The position numbers were made by a program, and so were the translations under genes. 64,000 nt of DNA from Phytophthora hibernalis (Eukaryota > Oomycota > Peronosporomycetes > Peronosporales > Peronosporaceae), in the NCBI GenBank assembly GCA_012656075.1, contig JAAKBF010000230.1:91306-155305 (forward strand), in the 5' to 3' direction. Shown piece by piece: positions 51,881 to 61,203 of this stretch. The notes beneath the pieces were generated by a model that had not been told where the DNA came from, did no database searches, and saw only the letters and a list, made by a program, of their open reading frames with translations. The first letter of the stretch is position 1, and each line of letters opens with the position of its first letter.

Positions 51881-53850
51881 TGTGCTGGCCGCCCGCTGCA
51901 TTGGCTCTCCCGGACGCAAGCGAATGCCTGTGGCATTCTCTACAATTTTGCTCACATGTTAGAACATGTACAACACGCGGGCGCCACCGACAGCGGAGCG
52001 CCCACGCCCTATCTGAAAACGATAATTTAAAATACTAAGCTTACATAAATTTTAATAATTTCAGAGTATATCAGTGATCCGATTTTCCGCTCAAAACGCA
52101 TACTTGCCAAAACTCAGAAAAATCAACAACAACAATAGCTCAACAGCTCATCTCCAAATCTAATAAACCCCCAAGAACTGACAAAATTACATGTCAATTT
52201 TTGATTCCTCTCATAATGCAACTTCAACTTGCTAACTTTAGAGATCCTGGTATTGCCATGATCCAAACTCACTCCAATCACTAATATATAGCGAGAACTA
52301 CACCATTGCACGGCGTTATTCACAAAGTCAACACTCGAATTCACAAATTGCGCACTCAAAATCAAAAACCTGTGAGATTCATTACCGGTACCTTTGCTAA
52401 TGATACTAACTCTCTGATTTGATCTAAAGACTTGCCATACCTGCAAACGGTCCCCCATTCGCAAGCGTCCTTCAAGACACACTGGACTACCACGCGCACC
52501 TGGATTGGGTTCCCCATGTAGTAGGTAGATGATATGATGCCAGAATGGAAATGAACCTGTCAATTTACGCGGTCGCAAGCTCCGCTCAAGTTTCTCGCCA
52601 TCGCGAAGTGCATTGTCACCAACCAATACCCAATGAAAATGTTTACTGATCTGCCGATAAATTTATACAGTGCATTTTGATTTTGAGTGCGCACTTTGTG
52701 AATTCGAGTGTTGACTTTGTGAATATTATGACGCCGTGCATTGGTGTAGTAAAAAGCTGCGTGTTGCCTGTGGCGTGCTAGTTCAACATTCACGCAACAT
52801 CTATGAAAGTTTCCTTCCAATTATAACAATAGAAGCTCCATCGACAGCATTTGCTATTTTGTAGCGGCTAGCTCGTACCCAGTACGTTCAACCAGGATCT
52901 GAACATGCTCAAGACAACATGGCTGTGAGCCAAACTCACTCCAATCACTAATATATAGCGAGAACTAGTCAAAAAGCTGCGTGTTGCCTGTGGCGTGCTA
53001 GTTCAACATTCACGCAACATCTATGAAAGTTTCCTTCCAATTATAACAATAGAAGCTCCATCGACCGCATTTGCTATTTTGTAGCGGCTAGCTCGTACCC
53101 AGTACGTACAACCAGGATCTGAACATGTTCAAGACAACATGGCTGGGACTTTGTGGAGCACACATCGTGACGTGCGTTGTTCTGTTGTCCGGCAGAATTA
53201 GACATTTTCCACGCAAACTAGGAATCTACATGCACTCAACTAGCAGCCTCTTCCATGGATATGTGTCAACCTGAGTATCTTCCACGATAAAACCTAAATA
53301 CAATTCACCGCTCCTAACGTTCGTCTCCCTATGCTGGATCACAACGATTTTAAAACTCATTCTTCTATTTTTTACAACATTTGGCATGGAAGCTAGTGCC
53401 GGTAGCTTCCAAAGGGCGGGCGAGGCTTCAGCCTGCGGTCAAAGTCTCAACCTGTAGAAACATGATGCCGATACGTGTTTAAACAAAGCAGATCACCACC
53501 ATTTCATTCGAATTTCAGAGCTCACCCGGGCGCTAGGACCTAGCGCCGCTAGCGCACGGCCATATAGTAAAACGACTTGAAGCTGCGAGTCGCAGCAGCC
53601 AATCATCGGAGGCCGCCGATGGCCAAGCGCCGTGGCTGTCATGAATGTGGCACATGTAATACATGATGTTACATCTGACAAAATTACATGTCAATTTTTG
53701 TTTTTGGTCTGATTCCTCTCATTATGCAACTTCAACTTGCTAACTTTAGAGATCCTGGCATTGACATGAGCCAAACTCACTCTCATTGACGTATCGTTAG
53801 TAACGATTCGTTACAAACGTTCCAGTTACCCGTCAAGCCGGTCACGTCAA

Positions 53851-53908
53851 CGTCAGAAATTGGCAAGCATTGCAACTTGCAACTTGCAATGCTTGCCAAT
53901 TTCTGACG
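53851..53908. repeat. 58-bp palindrome, 25-bp perfect arms, 8-nt loop
   Basis: 53851..53875 and 53884..53908 are exact reverse complements around CTTGCAAC. The core TTGGCAAGCA is shared with the palindrome at 57991. Confidence 0.9.
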
Positions 53909-53967
53909 CAATTTGGAACCTGAAATCTACCGGTACTTCGGAGCCTCACCAGGTGAGACTCACCTAA

Positions 53968-54046
53968 AAACGACCCTCAGAGTGAGACCTCTCAGGTACG
54001 TCTGAGGGTCGGTCTTATATCAGAGGTCTCACTTTGAGGGCCGTTT
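53968..54046. repeat. Inverted repeat, 25-bp arms
   Basis: 53968..53992 and 54022..54046 are complementary at 23 of 25 positions, with a 29-base spacer that itself repeats CTGAGGGTC. It may be a small fold-back element. Confidence 0.8.
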
Positions 54047-54317
54047 CTTAGATCGAACAAGGCGGCTTACAGGTACAGTGCTGTTTGTTGCAGTCTTCTT
54101 GAAGCAGCCAAAGATTACGTATCTGAATACCAGCCGATCCAGCGCGAAAATGTAGGGCATCGATATGCCGGCGGCAGCCACCTTTTGTAAGGCCGAGTCT
54201 GTCGGTCTGGGGATCGCTAAGGAGGGCCCTCATCGGCTTTTTTTAGCCACCATATGAATTTCAAAAGCCGCCTACAGTGTACTGTACATGAGGGTTTCCT
54301 AAAATACTATTGCAATA

Positions 54318-55162
54318 CGCAGCCTAAACGGCGTTTGCGGTACCAAGCGAGTCCAAGCTGCAGGGTGCACTGGACAAGTGGCACATGAAAGGAGTAAAGG
54401 ACGATTGTGTCCGAGGCCACCAGAGCCAAACACCTCGGCAGTTGTGGACCCACCGCAATCTTCTGACCAACTACCAAGTTTGGGTCACCTTTCGGATGGC
54501 CACACAACAGCTAAACATTCACTACTGAGGTGAAGAGGATGCGGTAGGTTGCCCAACGGATGACCACTGCGAGGACAAGCAAATCACGGCAATGCATATT
54601 GCGTGGGATTGTCACCGGGCACAGCAATTCTGGATGCGATGTCTGGAACACTGGCTGGGGCACGAGGTCTCAAAGCAGCGGTTAGAGAAGTACAAAAGCT
54701 TCTTCGCGGCGAGACAAGTACCCCTGATAGGCGACTGACTGAAACGGCGCATTACTGAGCGATACGGCAAGTGGCGACAGGAAAATCTGGTGACATTGGG
54801 TCAACTGTGGTGGGCGTTGTGCAGTATTGGGTACACATTGCTCTGGCAAGTACGAACCAAACGGTTCACGAAGGTCAGCATTGGCACTCCAACCAACAAC
54901 TGGAATACATGTGGACAACAAGTATCCGACAGCTCCGAGCGGTCGCACGGCGTGAACAGCATCGAGGTGAAACACGAATCCAAGGGCTTCGATTCCAGCT
55001 TAGTTTAGATTGTTTCGTAGACATAGGTACGGAGTTAGAACCGAAGGAATCACCTCCAGCTCCAGCTCCGTGGCTCAAAAAGAAAGAGTCTGCGTTGGTG
55101 AAGCGACTGAGTGCATACCAGGCAGCTATTAACTAAGGTTAAATAGACTACCTTCACTCCCG
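54318..55162 (+). mobile_element. 5'-truncated LINE with 18-bp target duplication
   Basis: The 845-bp insert is flanked by TAAAATACTATTGCAATA at 54300..54317 and 55163..55180. It encodes the decayed C-terminus of LINE ORF2: a zinc-finger-like stretch DDHCEDKQITAMHIAWDCHR then AQQFWMRCLEHWLG, a Trp-rich segment (LGQLWWALCSIGYTLLWQVR), and after a shift the tail TTSIRQLRAVARREQHRGET and PKESPPAPAPWLKKKESALV. No poly(A) tail is visible at the 3' end. Truncation, duplication length and coding content all fit target-primed reverse transcription. Confidence 0.8.
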
Positions 55163-55180
55163 TAAAATACTATTGCAATA

Positions 55181-56003
55181 ATATGAGAGGCAGTCGATGA
55201 AATAAATAATTGTGAGGCGCTCAAACGAAGAAGAAGTACATTATTGCATACATCAGAGTCCTGAAATACATAATGCATATTTCGAAGTACTATACAGTTC
55301 TATAGTTAAAGTACTGAAGTATTATGACTCAAGTCACCCACCGGCACCATTGAAATAAGTTATTGAGCGGGTTTCGCTGACATCTAGAAATACATTATTG
55401 TATGGTAAAATAGGGCAATTATTGATATTGCCATATATTTAAAGGAAACCCTGCTCCTTATCCGACACTGTGCAACCATGTGCCGGCCGAAAAAATTGGA
55501 AACATTTTGTTTCAATTGATAATATATAAGGTCATATAGGAAGGCTTAAATGGTAAGTTACGTTAGTTAATTTCCCGCGCTATTAGCGCTGATGGCTAGA
55601 ATCTGGCAGCTTACGTGCGATAAGAAACAGCGTTGACCAGATGTCCTCCTTAGCTATCGGCTCGTTAATCTCACTTTCTTTTTGTGTGCCTCGAGCGGTT
55701 TTTGCGTAAGCAGCCAATCCTCTAGTTAACCAACCCGCGCATGCCTCAATCTCTTCACTTTCAGGATTTGAGTGCCATGACACCCGTCCTCGGAATGATG
55801 CAATCATTCTGTATCACCTTCTGTTACAGCTTTTCATTGGCTCAATATCTTGAAAACCAATAATTTTGTGGATTACGGTTCACGATGTAGACTTTCTGTA
55901 CCCACTGCTCCATCGTTTTTGCACAACGGAAAAAGCCTCATTTGGCCTCGTCCTCAGCCCTTGCAGTCGCAGCCGCCGCGCCCCCGCCGCTTGCTCCGCC
56001 TCC
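55181..56003. other. Region between LINE fragment and MO25 gene
   Basis: AT-rich, with many short ATTATTGCATA-like stretches. A 74-codon minus frame (55583..55807; FRGRVSWHSNPESEEIEACA, NEPIAKEDIWSTLFLIARKL) has plausible amino-acid composition but no recognised family. It lies about 200 bp upstream of the MO25 gene on the opposite strand and might be a small divergent gene. Confidence 0.4.
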
Positions 56004-57374
56004 ATGTCGCTCTTCTCGCGCCGGAAAACCCCGGACCAGCTGGTGAAGCTGCTCAACGACTCGCTGACGGACCCGTCGCTGCTCGCGAAGCCTTCAAAGG
56101 ATGGCACGGTGGGTGAAACAAAACTTGTGCTTTAATAACACTCCGAGACTGACCCCTCTCCTCGTCTCTGTGCGCAGGCCGTGGAGGAAACCACCAAACG
56201 TCTGAGCGAGATGAAGCTGCTGCTGTATGGGGATGGGGAGCAGGAGGCCAAGCCGGATAAGTGCGCGCAACTGGCCGAGCTGCTGATCGTCAGCGGACTC
56301 GTCCCCAAGCTCATCACGGGGCTGAACAAGCTGCCGTTCGAGGCACGCAAGCAGTTCGCGCAGGTCTACAACAACCTCATGCGGCGCGACCTCGCGGGCT
56401 TCGTAAGCTACGTGGACCGCCAACCTGAGGTCCTGTCGGCCCTTGTGGCGGGCTACGAGAATCCCGAGGTGGCTCTCAACTGCGGCACCATGCTGCGAGA
56501 GGTAGGCGGTCGCTGTCTGAGGCGATGGGGAGTAGGTGGTGGTGGGGGTATTTACGTATGTTTTGTGTTTGGCTCTCTGCGTGACAGTCGATTCGCCACG
56601 AGATTCTGGCCGGCAAGATCCTCTACTCACCCGACCTGTGGAAGTTCTTCGATGTGTACGTGCATCTGCCTAACTTCGAGGTCGGCTCGGACGCATTCGC
56701 GACGTTCAAGGACTTATTCACGCGTCACAAGACGCTGGCCGCTACTTTCTTTACGTCCAACTTCGACGTGGTCTTCGCGAAGTACAACTGCCTGCTGATG
56801 TCTGAAAACTACGTCACTCGGCGACAATCGCTCAAGCTTCTTGGTGAGATCCTGCTGGATCGCTCCAATTTCGACATCATGATGAAGTATATCGGGTAAG
56901 TCAGTCTGAAGAAGAAGTTGTGTACTGATATACTACTAGTAGTACTGAGGTGCTGGTGTCAATCTATTGTTGCACAGAGAAAAGGAGAACCTGAAAATGA
57001 TGATGAACCTACTGCGTGATACGAGCGCGAACATCCAGTTCGAAGCTTTTCACGTGTTCAAGGTCTTCGTGGCCAACCCGAAGAAGCCCGAAGCTATCTC
57101 ACAGATTCTCGTGAACAACCGGGAGAAGCTTATTGCGTATTTGAAGAATTTCCAGAACAACAAAGGTACGGCTATTGGCATTTGTGCGTGAAAACTGTCA
57201 AGCGGTGCTCTTGGAAACTGACATTATGATGCGGTCTGAAATCCAGAGGACCCCCAGTTTATTGAAGAGAAGGCGCTGCTGATTAGGACGCTGGAGGGCT
57301 TGAAAATTGGCGAGGCAGGCTCGGAGGCAGGCTCGGAGGCGGCTAATCCTCCTCCCGCTCCATCATCAGAGTGA
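56004..57374 (+). CDS. MO25/CAB39-like scaffold protein, five exons
   Basis: Exons: 56004..56108, 56178..56501, 56588..56895, 56978..57165, 57247..57374. All introns are 69-86 bp with GT-AG ends, and joining them gives 350 codons, close to the usual ~340. Family motifs: start MSLFSRRKTPDQLVKLLNDS, then VEETTKRLSEMKLLLYGDGE, IRHEILAGKILYSPDLWKFF, FFTSNFDVVFAKYNCLLMSE, NYVTRRQSLKLLGEILLDRS and NLKMMMNLLRDTSANIQFEA. The tail has a GEAGSEAGSEA repeat. MO25 is an all-helical (armadillo-like) cytosolic scaffold that, in animals, stabilises the STRAD pseudokinase and activates LKB1 or related GCK kinases; here a similar kinase partnership is inferred. The start is chosen because it matches the family N-terminus. 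The upstream CCTCATTTGGCC may be the initiator. Confidence 0.93.
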
Positions 57375-57764
57375 GACTACCTCACTTCTTCGTCCTGTGG
57401 GCGCCGATTCTCGTGCACGTGCTTCGAGCGTTGCGCGCTGGGATGAGGGCTGCTGTACTAGCACTGCGTGTTCGATTCTAATGTGCGATGAAAGTAGCTA
57501 GGAAAACAGTGCCTCCTTCGATCGATCCTTCGCGCCAGCGCAATAGACTTTGGCCCGCTTGTCGGTGCCGTCGTTCGTACCTTGTTTGGGCCACCTACGT
57601 CGGCGTTAGGGAGTCCTTGTGAATCGCTGGAAAAGAAGTCGGACTGTGGCTACGAAGGCTACGGTAGCTATCATCGAAACTCGGAGCCTCGGAGCTGAGT
57701 TTTAAGTGGCCTTCTATTAATATTTCTGTCGTAAGTACTGGATAATGCCTCATGGGCAGGGATG
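57375..57764 (+). other. 3' flank of MO25 gene
   Basis: No further gene is seen. It probably contains the 3' untranslated region and ends at the TTAA of the next element. Confidence 0.5.
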
Positions 57765-57990
57765 TTAACCCCAGTGAAATTTATCCTACGAAATAGAATA
57801 AAATGGTTTTTGATGTGGCGTACACAACGCGCTTTATCCTAAACGAGCGGTAGGATGAAAAATAACTTGGGGTTTTAGGTTTGTGAGAGCCAGAAGCAGT
57901 GTTGGCTTTTTACGTGCCTTTTACTTAATTTAAGTGGAAACCCCTGTAAAAAGTCGATTAAAAACGTGGCAATTAGTGGGAGATCTCAGA

Positions 57991-58027
57991 TTTGGCAAGC
58001 AGTCCAGCAACTGGACTGCTTGCCAAA
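57991..58027. repeat. Palindrome, 17-bp perfect arms, 3-nt loop
   Basis: 57991..58007 and 58011..58027 are exact reverse complements around CAA, lying at the left edge of the captured gene fragment. Confidence 0.9.
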
Positions 58028-58029
58028 GA

Positions 58030-58560
58030 TTCCAGCATCAATGGGGAGATCGCCGACTTCGCGACGCCCTGTAGCGACTACATCTCGCCCACATGCCACG
58101 ACACCATGTACTTCTACTATCACGCGTAGCTGTTCACGTACAACGAATGCAGCGACATGGTGTTTGACTCTTAGAGTCTGCACATCAGAGCTTGTGACGA
58201 CAAATCTGGCTCGGGCATGAACCACAACCAAGGCCGCAGTGCTCCAGAGAACGATATTCTCGAAGGCGGTGGTACTGCTATATCCTTGTCGGTCCAGGAT
58301 GGATTAACCAGGGATGCTAGACTGGCATTGGGGATACGGAACTCCTTACTGCTTCTACAACTACGACTGCACCACTTAAGGCGCCAACAATAAGGACGTG
58401 CCGACCGCGTACTACGCGAATCTCCACGGACACCAGGCATCGTACCACGGTTTCCGCTATGGTGCTAACAATCTGTGTGACGTGGCGATCGCCGATGCCA
58501 CCAACAGTGTCGAGTGGGTCATGGAGCTACCCACACCTACGGGTAGAAGGGCAGTTGGAC
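58030..58560 (+). pseudogene. SKN1/KRE6-like glucan-synthesis protein fragment
   Basis: Scattered frames give PCSDYISPTCHDTMYFYYHA, LFTYNECSDMVFDS, then SGSGMNHNQGRSAPENDILE followed by GGG, and PTAYYANLHGHQASYHGFRY then GANNLCDV. The block resembling GRGAPEIDxxEG is the catalytic-type signature of the GH16-related SKN1/KRE6 family, which in oomycetes is a secreted or membrane protein linked to beta-glucan assembly. In this copy the first acidic residue is Asn, stops and shifts are frequent, and both ends of the gene are missing. Beyond 58560 the similarity fades. Confidence 0.6.
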
Positions 58561-59666
58561 ATACCGGTCGAAGCCGAGGCCGCACTCCTTCTTCACCAGC
58601 GCTAGTCAACTTGTTGGCCTTTAGTCTACATAGTCTGTCGGTGACAGCATCCGAACTCGCAGAAGGTTGGAAACGCTGTGTGAAGAAACTGGAGAGTGGA
58701 TCTCTGCCGTGAACGCTTGAGTTGAAGTGCTCGCATCCAAAGATGCATGTTGAAGGCGTTCATAACTGCCGTGGGTAGGAACCGGAGAAGAGTGTAGCCA
58801 CACACGAGCATCGAGGGCGCGATCGTGGTGGACACGCCGTCAGTCGATGTCACCATCTGTTCAACGCCGCGAAGATCGACTCGACTACCAGCAGCGGCAG
58901 TACTTTCGTCGGAGCTCATGGTCGAGTTGGTTGTGTGGAATGAGTGTGGAATGAGTCGAACTGTGTAATGATGACATCGACACCCTGGAGTCGGGGTCAT
59001 GGCTGGGTTTGCAACCATTTCTCGTTGAGCCTGTAAAAGTTTGTGCTCAGAGCACCTGACGGACGTACACGCTTGGACCCGTCAACGTGTTCGTCACGCA
59101 GCCCGAGCAGGAGTTCCATGAGGATCCGACCGCCGTGGAGGATAGACGACGACAGCACAGGTTAGTACGGAGATCGATTCTTATGAAGCAGGCTGCTTCT
59201 CTGTGGGAAGTGCGGCGGTTCAGATCTTTTACGTCAAGAATGCAAAATATCTGTGTAAAAATGTTTTAAAGCGAGTAAATGGCACTTATTACGTAAAAAT
59301 GTAAAAAATGTAAATGTAAAAAGCCAACACTGCCAGAAGGGGTCAGTTCTATTTTATGACATATCTGTTTCTTCTACCAGCATCTAAAAATAGCCGTCGT
59401 CGCCGACCCCATACTCAATTCAAATTAAACACATATTTTTATCCTAACCGGTAGGATAAACATGGTCTGATGATATGTTATATGCGACAATTTTGAGATC
59501 GACATTGTGTCCTCATGGCCGTTGAAGGACACCTAATTGGTGCCACTCCGGTAAGAACTAAGGCAAGCCTTTGTGGCCATGACCATAAAATCTCGTATTT
59601 CTAAACTGTTGCGAAGAGAATGCAACAAACTTTTCATCATCCTATGGCCGGGCTCACTGGGGTTAA

Positions 59667-60040
59667 AAGAAAGCCTTCTGAAAAATGAAATCTTCTTTTG
59701 ATTAAAAGAAGATAAAAGAAGAAATCAAGCGGTCTTCTTTTAATGAAAACATGGATCTGCCAGTACTCTGTCAGCTCCATCCGATTGCCAGTATCTAGTT
59801 CAAAATACTCATCTTGACTTTAAAAATAGATCCCTTCTGATCATATACAGCGAAAATCGCTCCACCCCTAAGCGTGAACTCTTTCAAAAATATGATAATT
59901 GGCAAAGTCATAAATAGTGACAATACTACTACTAGTATGATTAAAAGAAGAAAAAGAAGACGCCCACCTATTCTGACCGATCTTCTTTAGCATTATAAGA
60001 AGATAAAAGAAACTTGATTAAAAGAAAGCTTAACATCCCT
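59667..60040. repeat. AAGAAGATTAAAAGAAG-rich repeat
   Basis: GATTAAAAGAAG-like words occur at least four times on the plus strand and once on the minus strand (59730..59745). The right edge, CTTAACATCCCTGCTCATGG, is the near reverse complement of the sequence just left of the piggyBac-like element (57748..57768), so the two stretches share a common flank in inverted orientation. No coding content. Confidence 0.55.
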
Positions 60041-60744
60041 GCTCATGGGGTACAGTAATCTGCGTGAATAAGCAATGGGTGTACAACTTATATCGTGGCA
60101 AAATGTTTTATAATGCCAGCAACAGCGAGACGAGAAGATGGGCGAGGTAATGAAATTAGATGTTGGCCGTTGCTCTTTACGCACTCCTTATACACCCTGT
60201 TAATCCATATATATCACGCGTTGCCTATTCACGCAGATTACTGCACTAACGCGATGGGCCGCCCATCGGACGGATGGGGTACTATTTTATAATAGGTGGG
60301 GACTATGAACACGAACGTCAAGTCAATGTGAGTCGTATTGAGTTAGGACGAGTGTTTGGGCTCGATCAGATATCAATCTCCGTAATTGCGTCGATAAAGT
60401 CGTCGTCGTCCTCAGAGTCACAGCTCTCTCCTTCTCCGCTGGCTTCTTCGGAAGCTTTTGCTATTATTACGATGTGTTTCGATTACACAGCATCTGTAGA
60501 TACAAATTCGTGCCTGAAATACTTTATACTACTGTAGTATAGAATTAGATAATTGGATGTTGTACGTTTTGAACAACGTCTGCACGCGCACGATAAACTT
60601 CGTCCAGCGCTGAACAATTGCCTCCGGTCTGCTCGTGGCGCACCGAGGAGAGTGTTTCGCGCCAGAAACCTGAAGTTGGAGAGCGCTGGGGTACTATTAA
60701 AGGGTATGGCCCATACTGTATGGGGTACAATTAGAGGGGTGAGG
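60041..60744. other. No recognised gene
   Basis: An 87-codon plus frame (60274..60537) with a Ser-rich middle, and short frames around 60550..60770, resemble nothing known. No tRNA or repeat family was identified. Confidence 0.4.
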
Positions 60745-60840
60745 TGTGGTGTGGGGAAATCCAGATTTGAGTGACTCTACACTAGGGATGTCTAAGCTAG
60801 ACCAGTGGGTACCTCGCACTCAAGAGGATCGAGAGGGTAC
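60745..60840 (+). repeat. Gypsy B LTR, 5' fragment
   Basis: Begins TGTGGTGTGGGGAAATCC and follows LTR B for about 96 bp, through the GGGTACCTCGCACTCAAGAG region, before unrelated sequence starts. Confidence 0.8.
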
Positions 60841-61203
60841 AAAAGGCTTTGGTCGGTTGATGGCAAAATGCAAAGTGATTGATTTAGGTCCTTAGTTCGC
60901 AAACTCCTTGCTACCTCTAAGCCTACTGGATTCTCTACTGGATACACTCTACTGGATTCTCTACCGGATACTGAGTTGCTTCAGCCAATCAGCGACTGCC
61001 ACGTGGATGCCCATCTTGTACCCACAATCTTGTACCCACGTGTCCCGTAATCCCCGTAGCGTAAACAGTGTCCCATCATCAGTGTCCCGCGTCCCATCAT
61101 CAGTGTCCCGTAAACACAGGAATGATTGCGGTCCCACTGAGTGAAGGTCATACCGGTATCCTACCGGTATACCGCAGCTGCCCGAGGCGCCTTCTTGACA
61201 ACA
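60841..61203 (-). repeat. Copia 3' LTR (left edge uncertain)
   Basis: On the minus strand, TGTTGTCAAGAAGGCGCC begins at 61203, right after a GAGTGGGAG purine tract that follows the RNase H frame. Inside are short tandem repeats: TACTGGATTCTCTAC units (about 60925..60975) and GTCCCATCATCAGTGTCCCG units (61069..61112). The far end could not be fixed because the partner LTR lies outside the window. Confidence 0.55.

Larger units (their letters stand above)
51881..54299. repeat. Repeat mosaic downstream of ankyrin gene
   Basis: No recognisable gene; a 167-codon minus frame (52123..52626) matches nothing I know. Structures: an inverted repeat, about 52298..52371 with 52673..52752; a ~220-bp tandem duplication (units from 52751 and 52971, to about 53147); direct repeats 52176..52290 and 53674..53780 sharing ACAAAATTACATGTCAATTT and GAGATCCTGG. 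The motif CTCACTCCAATCACTAATAT occurs twice. These look like overlapping copies of one non-autonomous repeat family. Confidence 0.6.
57765..59666 (+). mobile_element. TTAA-flanked non-autonomous piggyBac-like element
   Basis: TTAA at 57765..57768 and 59663..59666 bracket inverted ends CCCCAGTGA (57769 onward) and TCACTGGGG (59654..59662). The left end is identical over 20 bases to the piggyBac-like element at 21300. Subterminal TATCCTA/TAGGATA motifs recur (about 57825..57860 and 59440..59460). No transposase is present; instead the interior carries a host-gene fragment. Confidence 0.75.

Noticed and set aside
58626..59018. 130-codon minus-strand ORF with hydrophobic segment
   Set aside because: It lies antisense within the captured gene fragment, has no recognisable domain, and is surrounded by decayed sequence.
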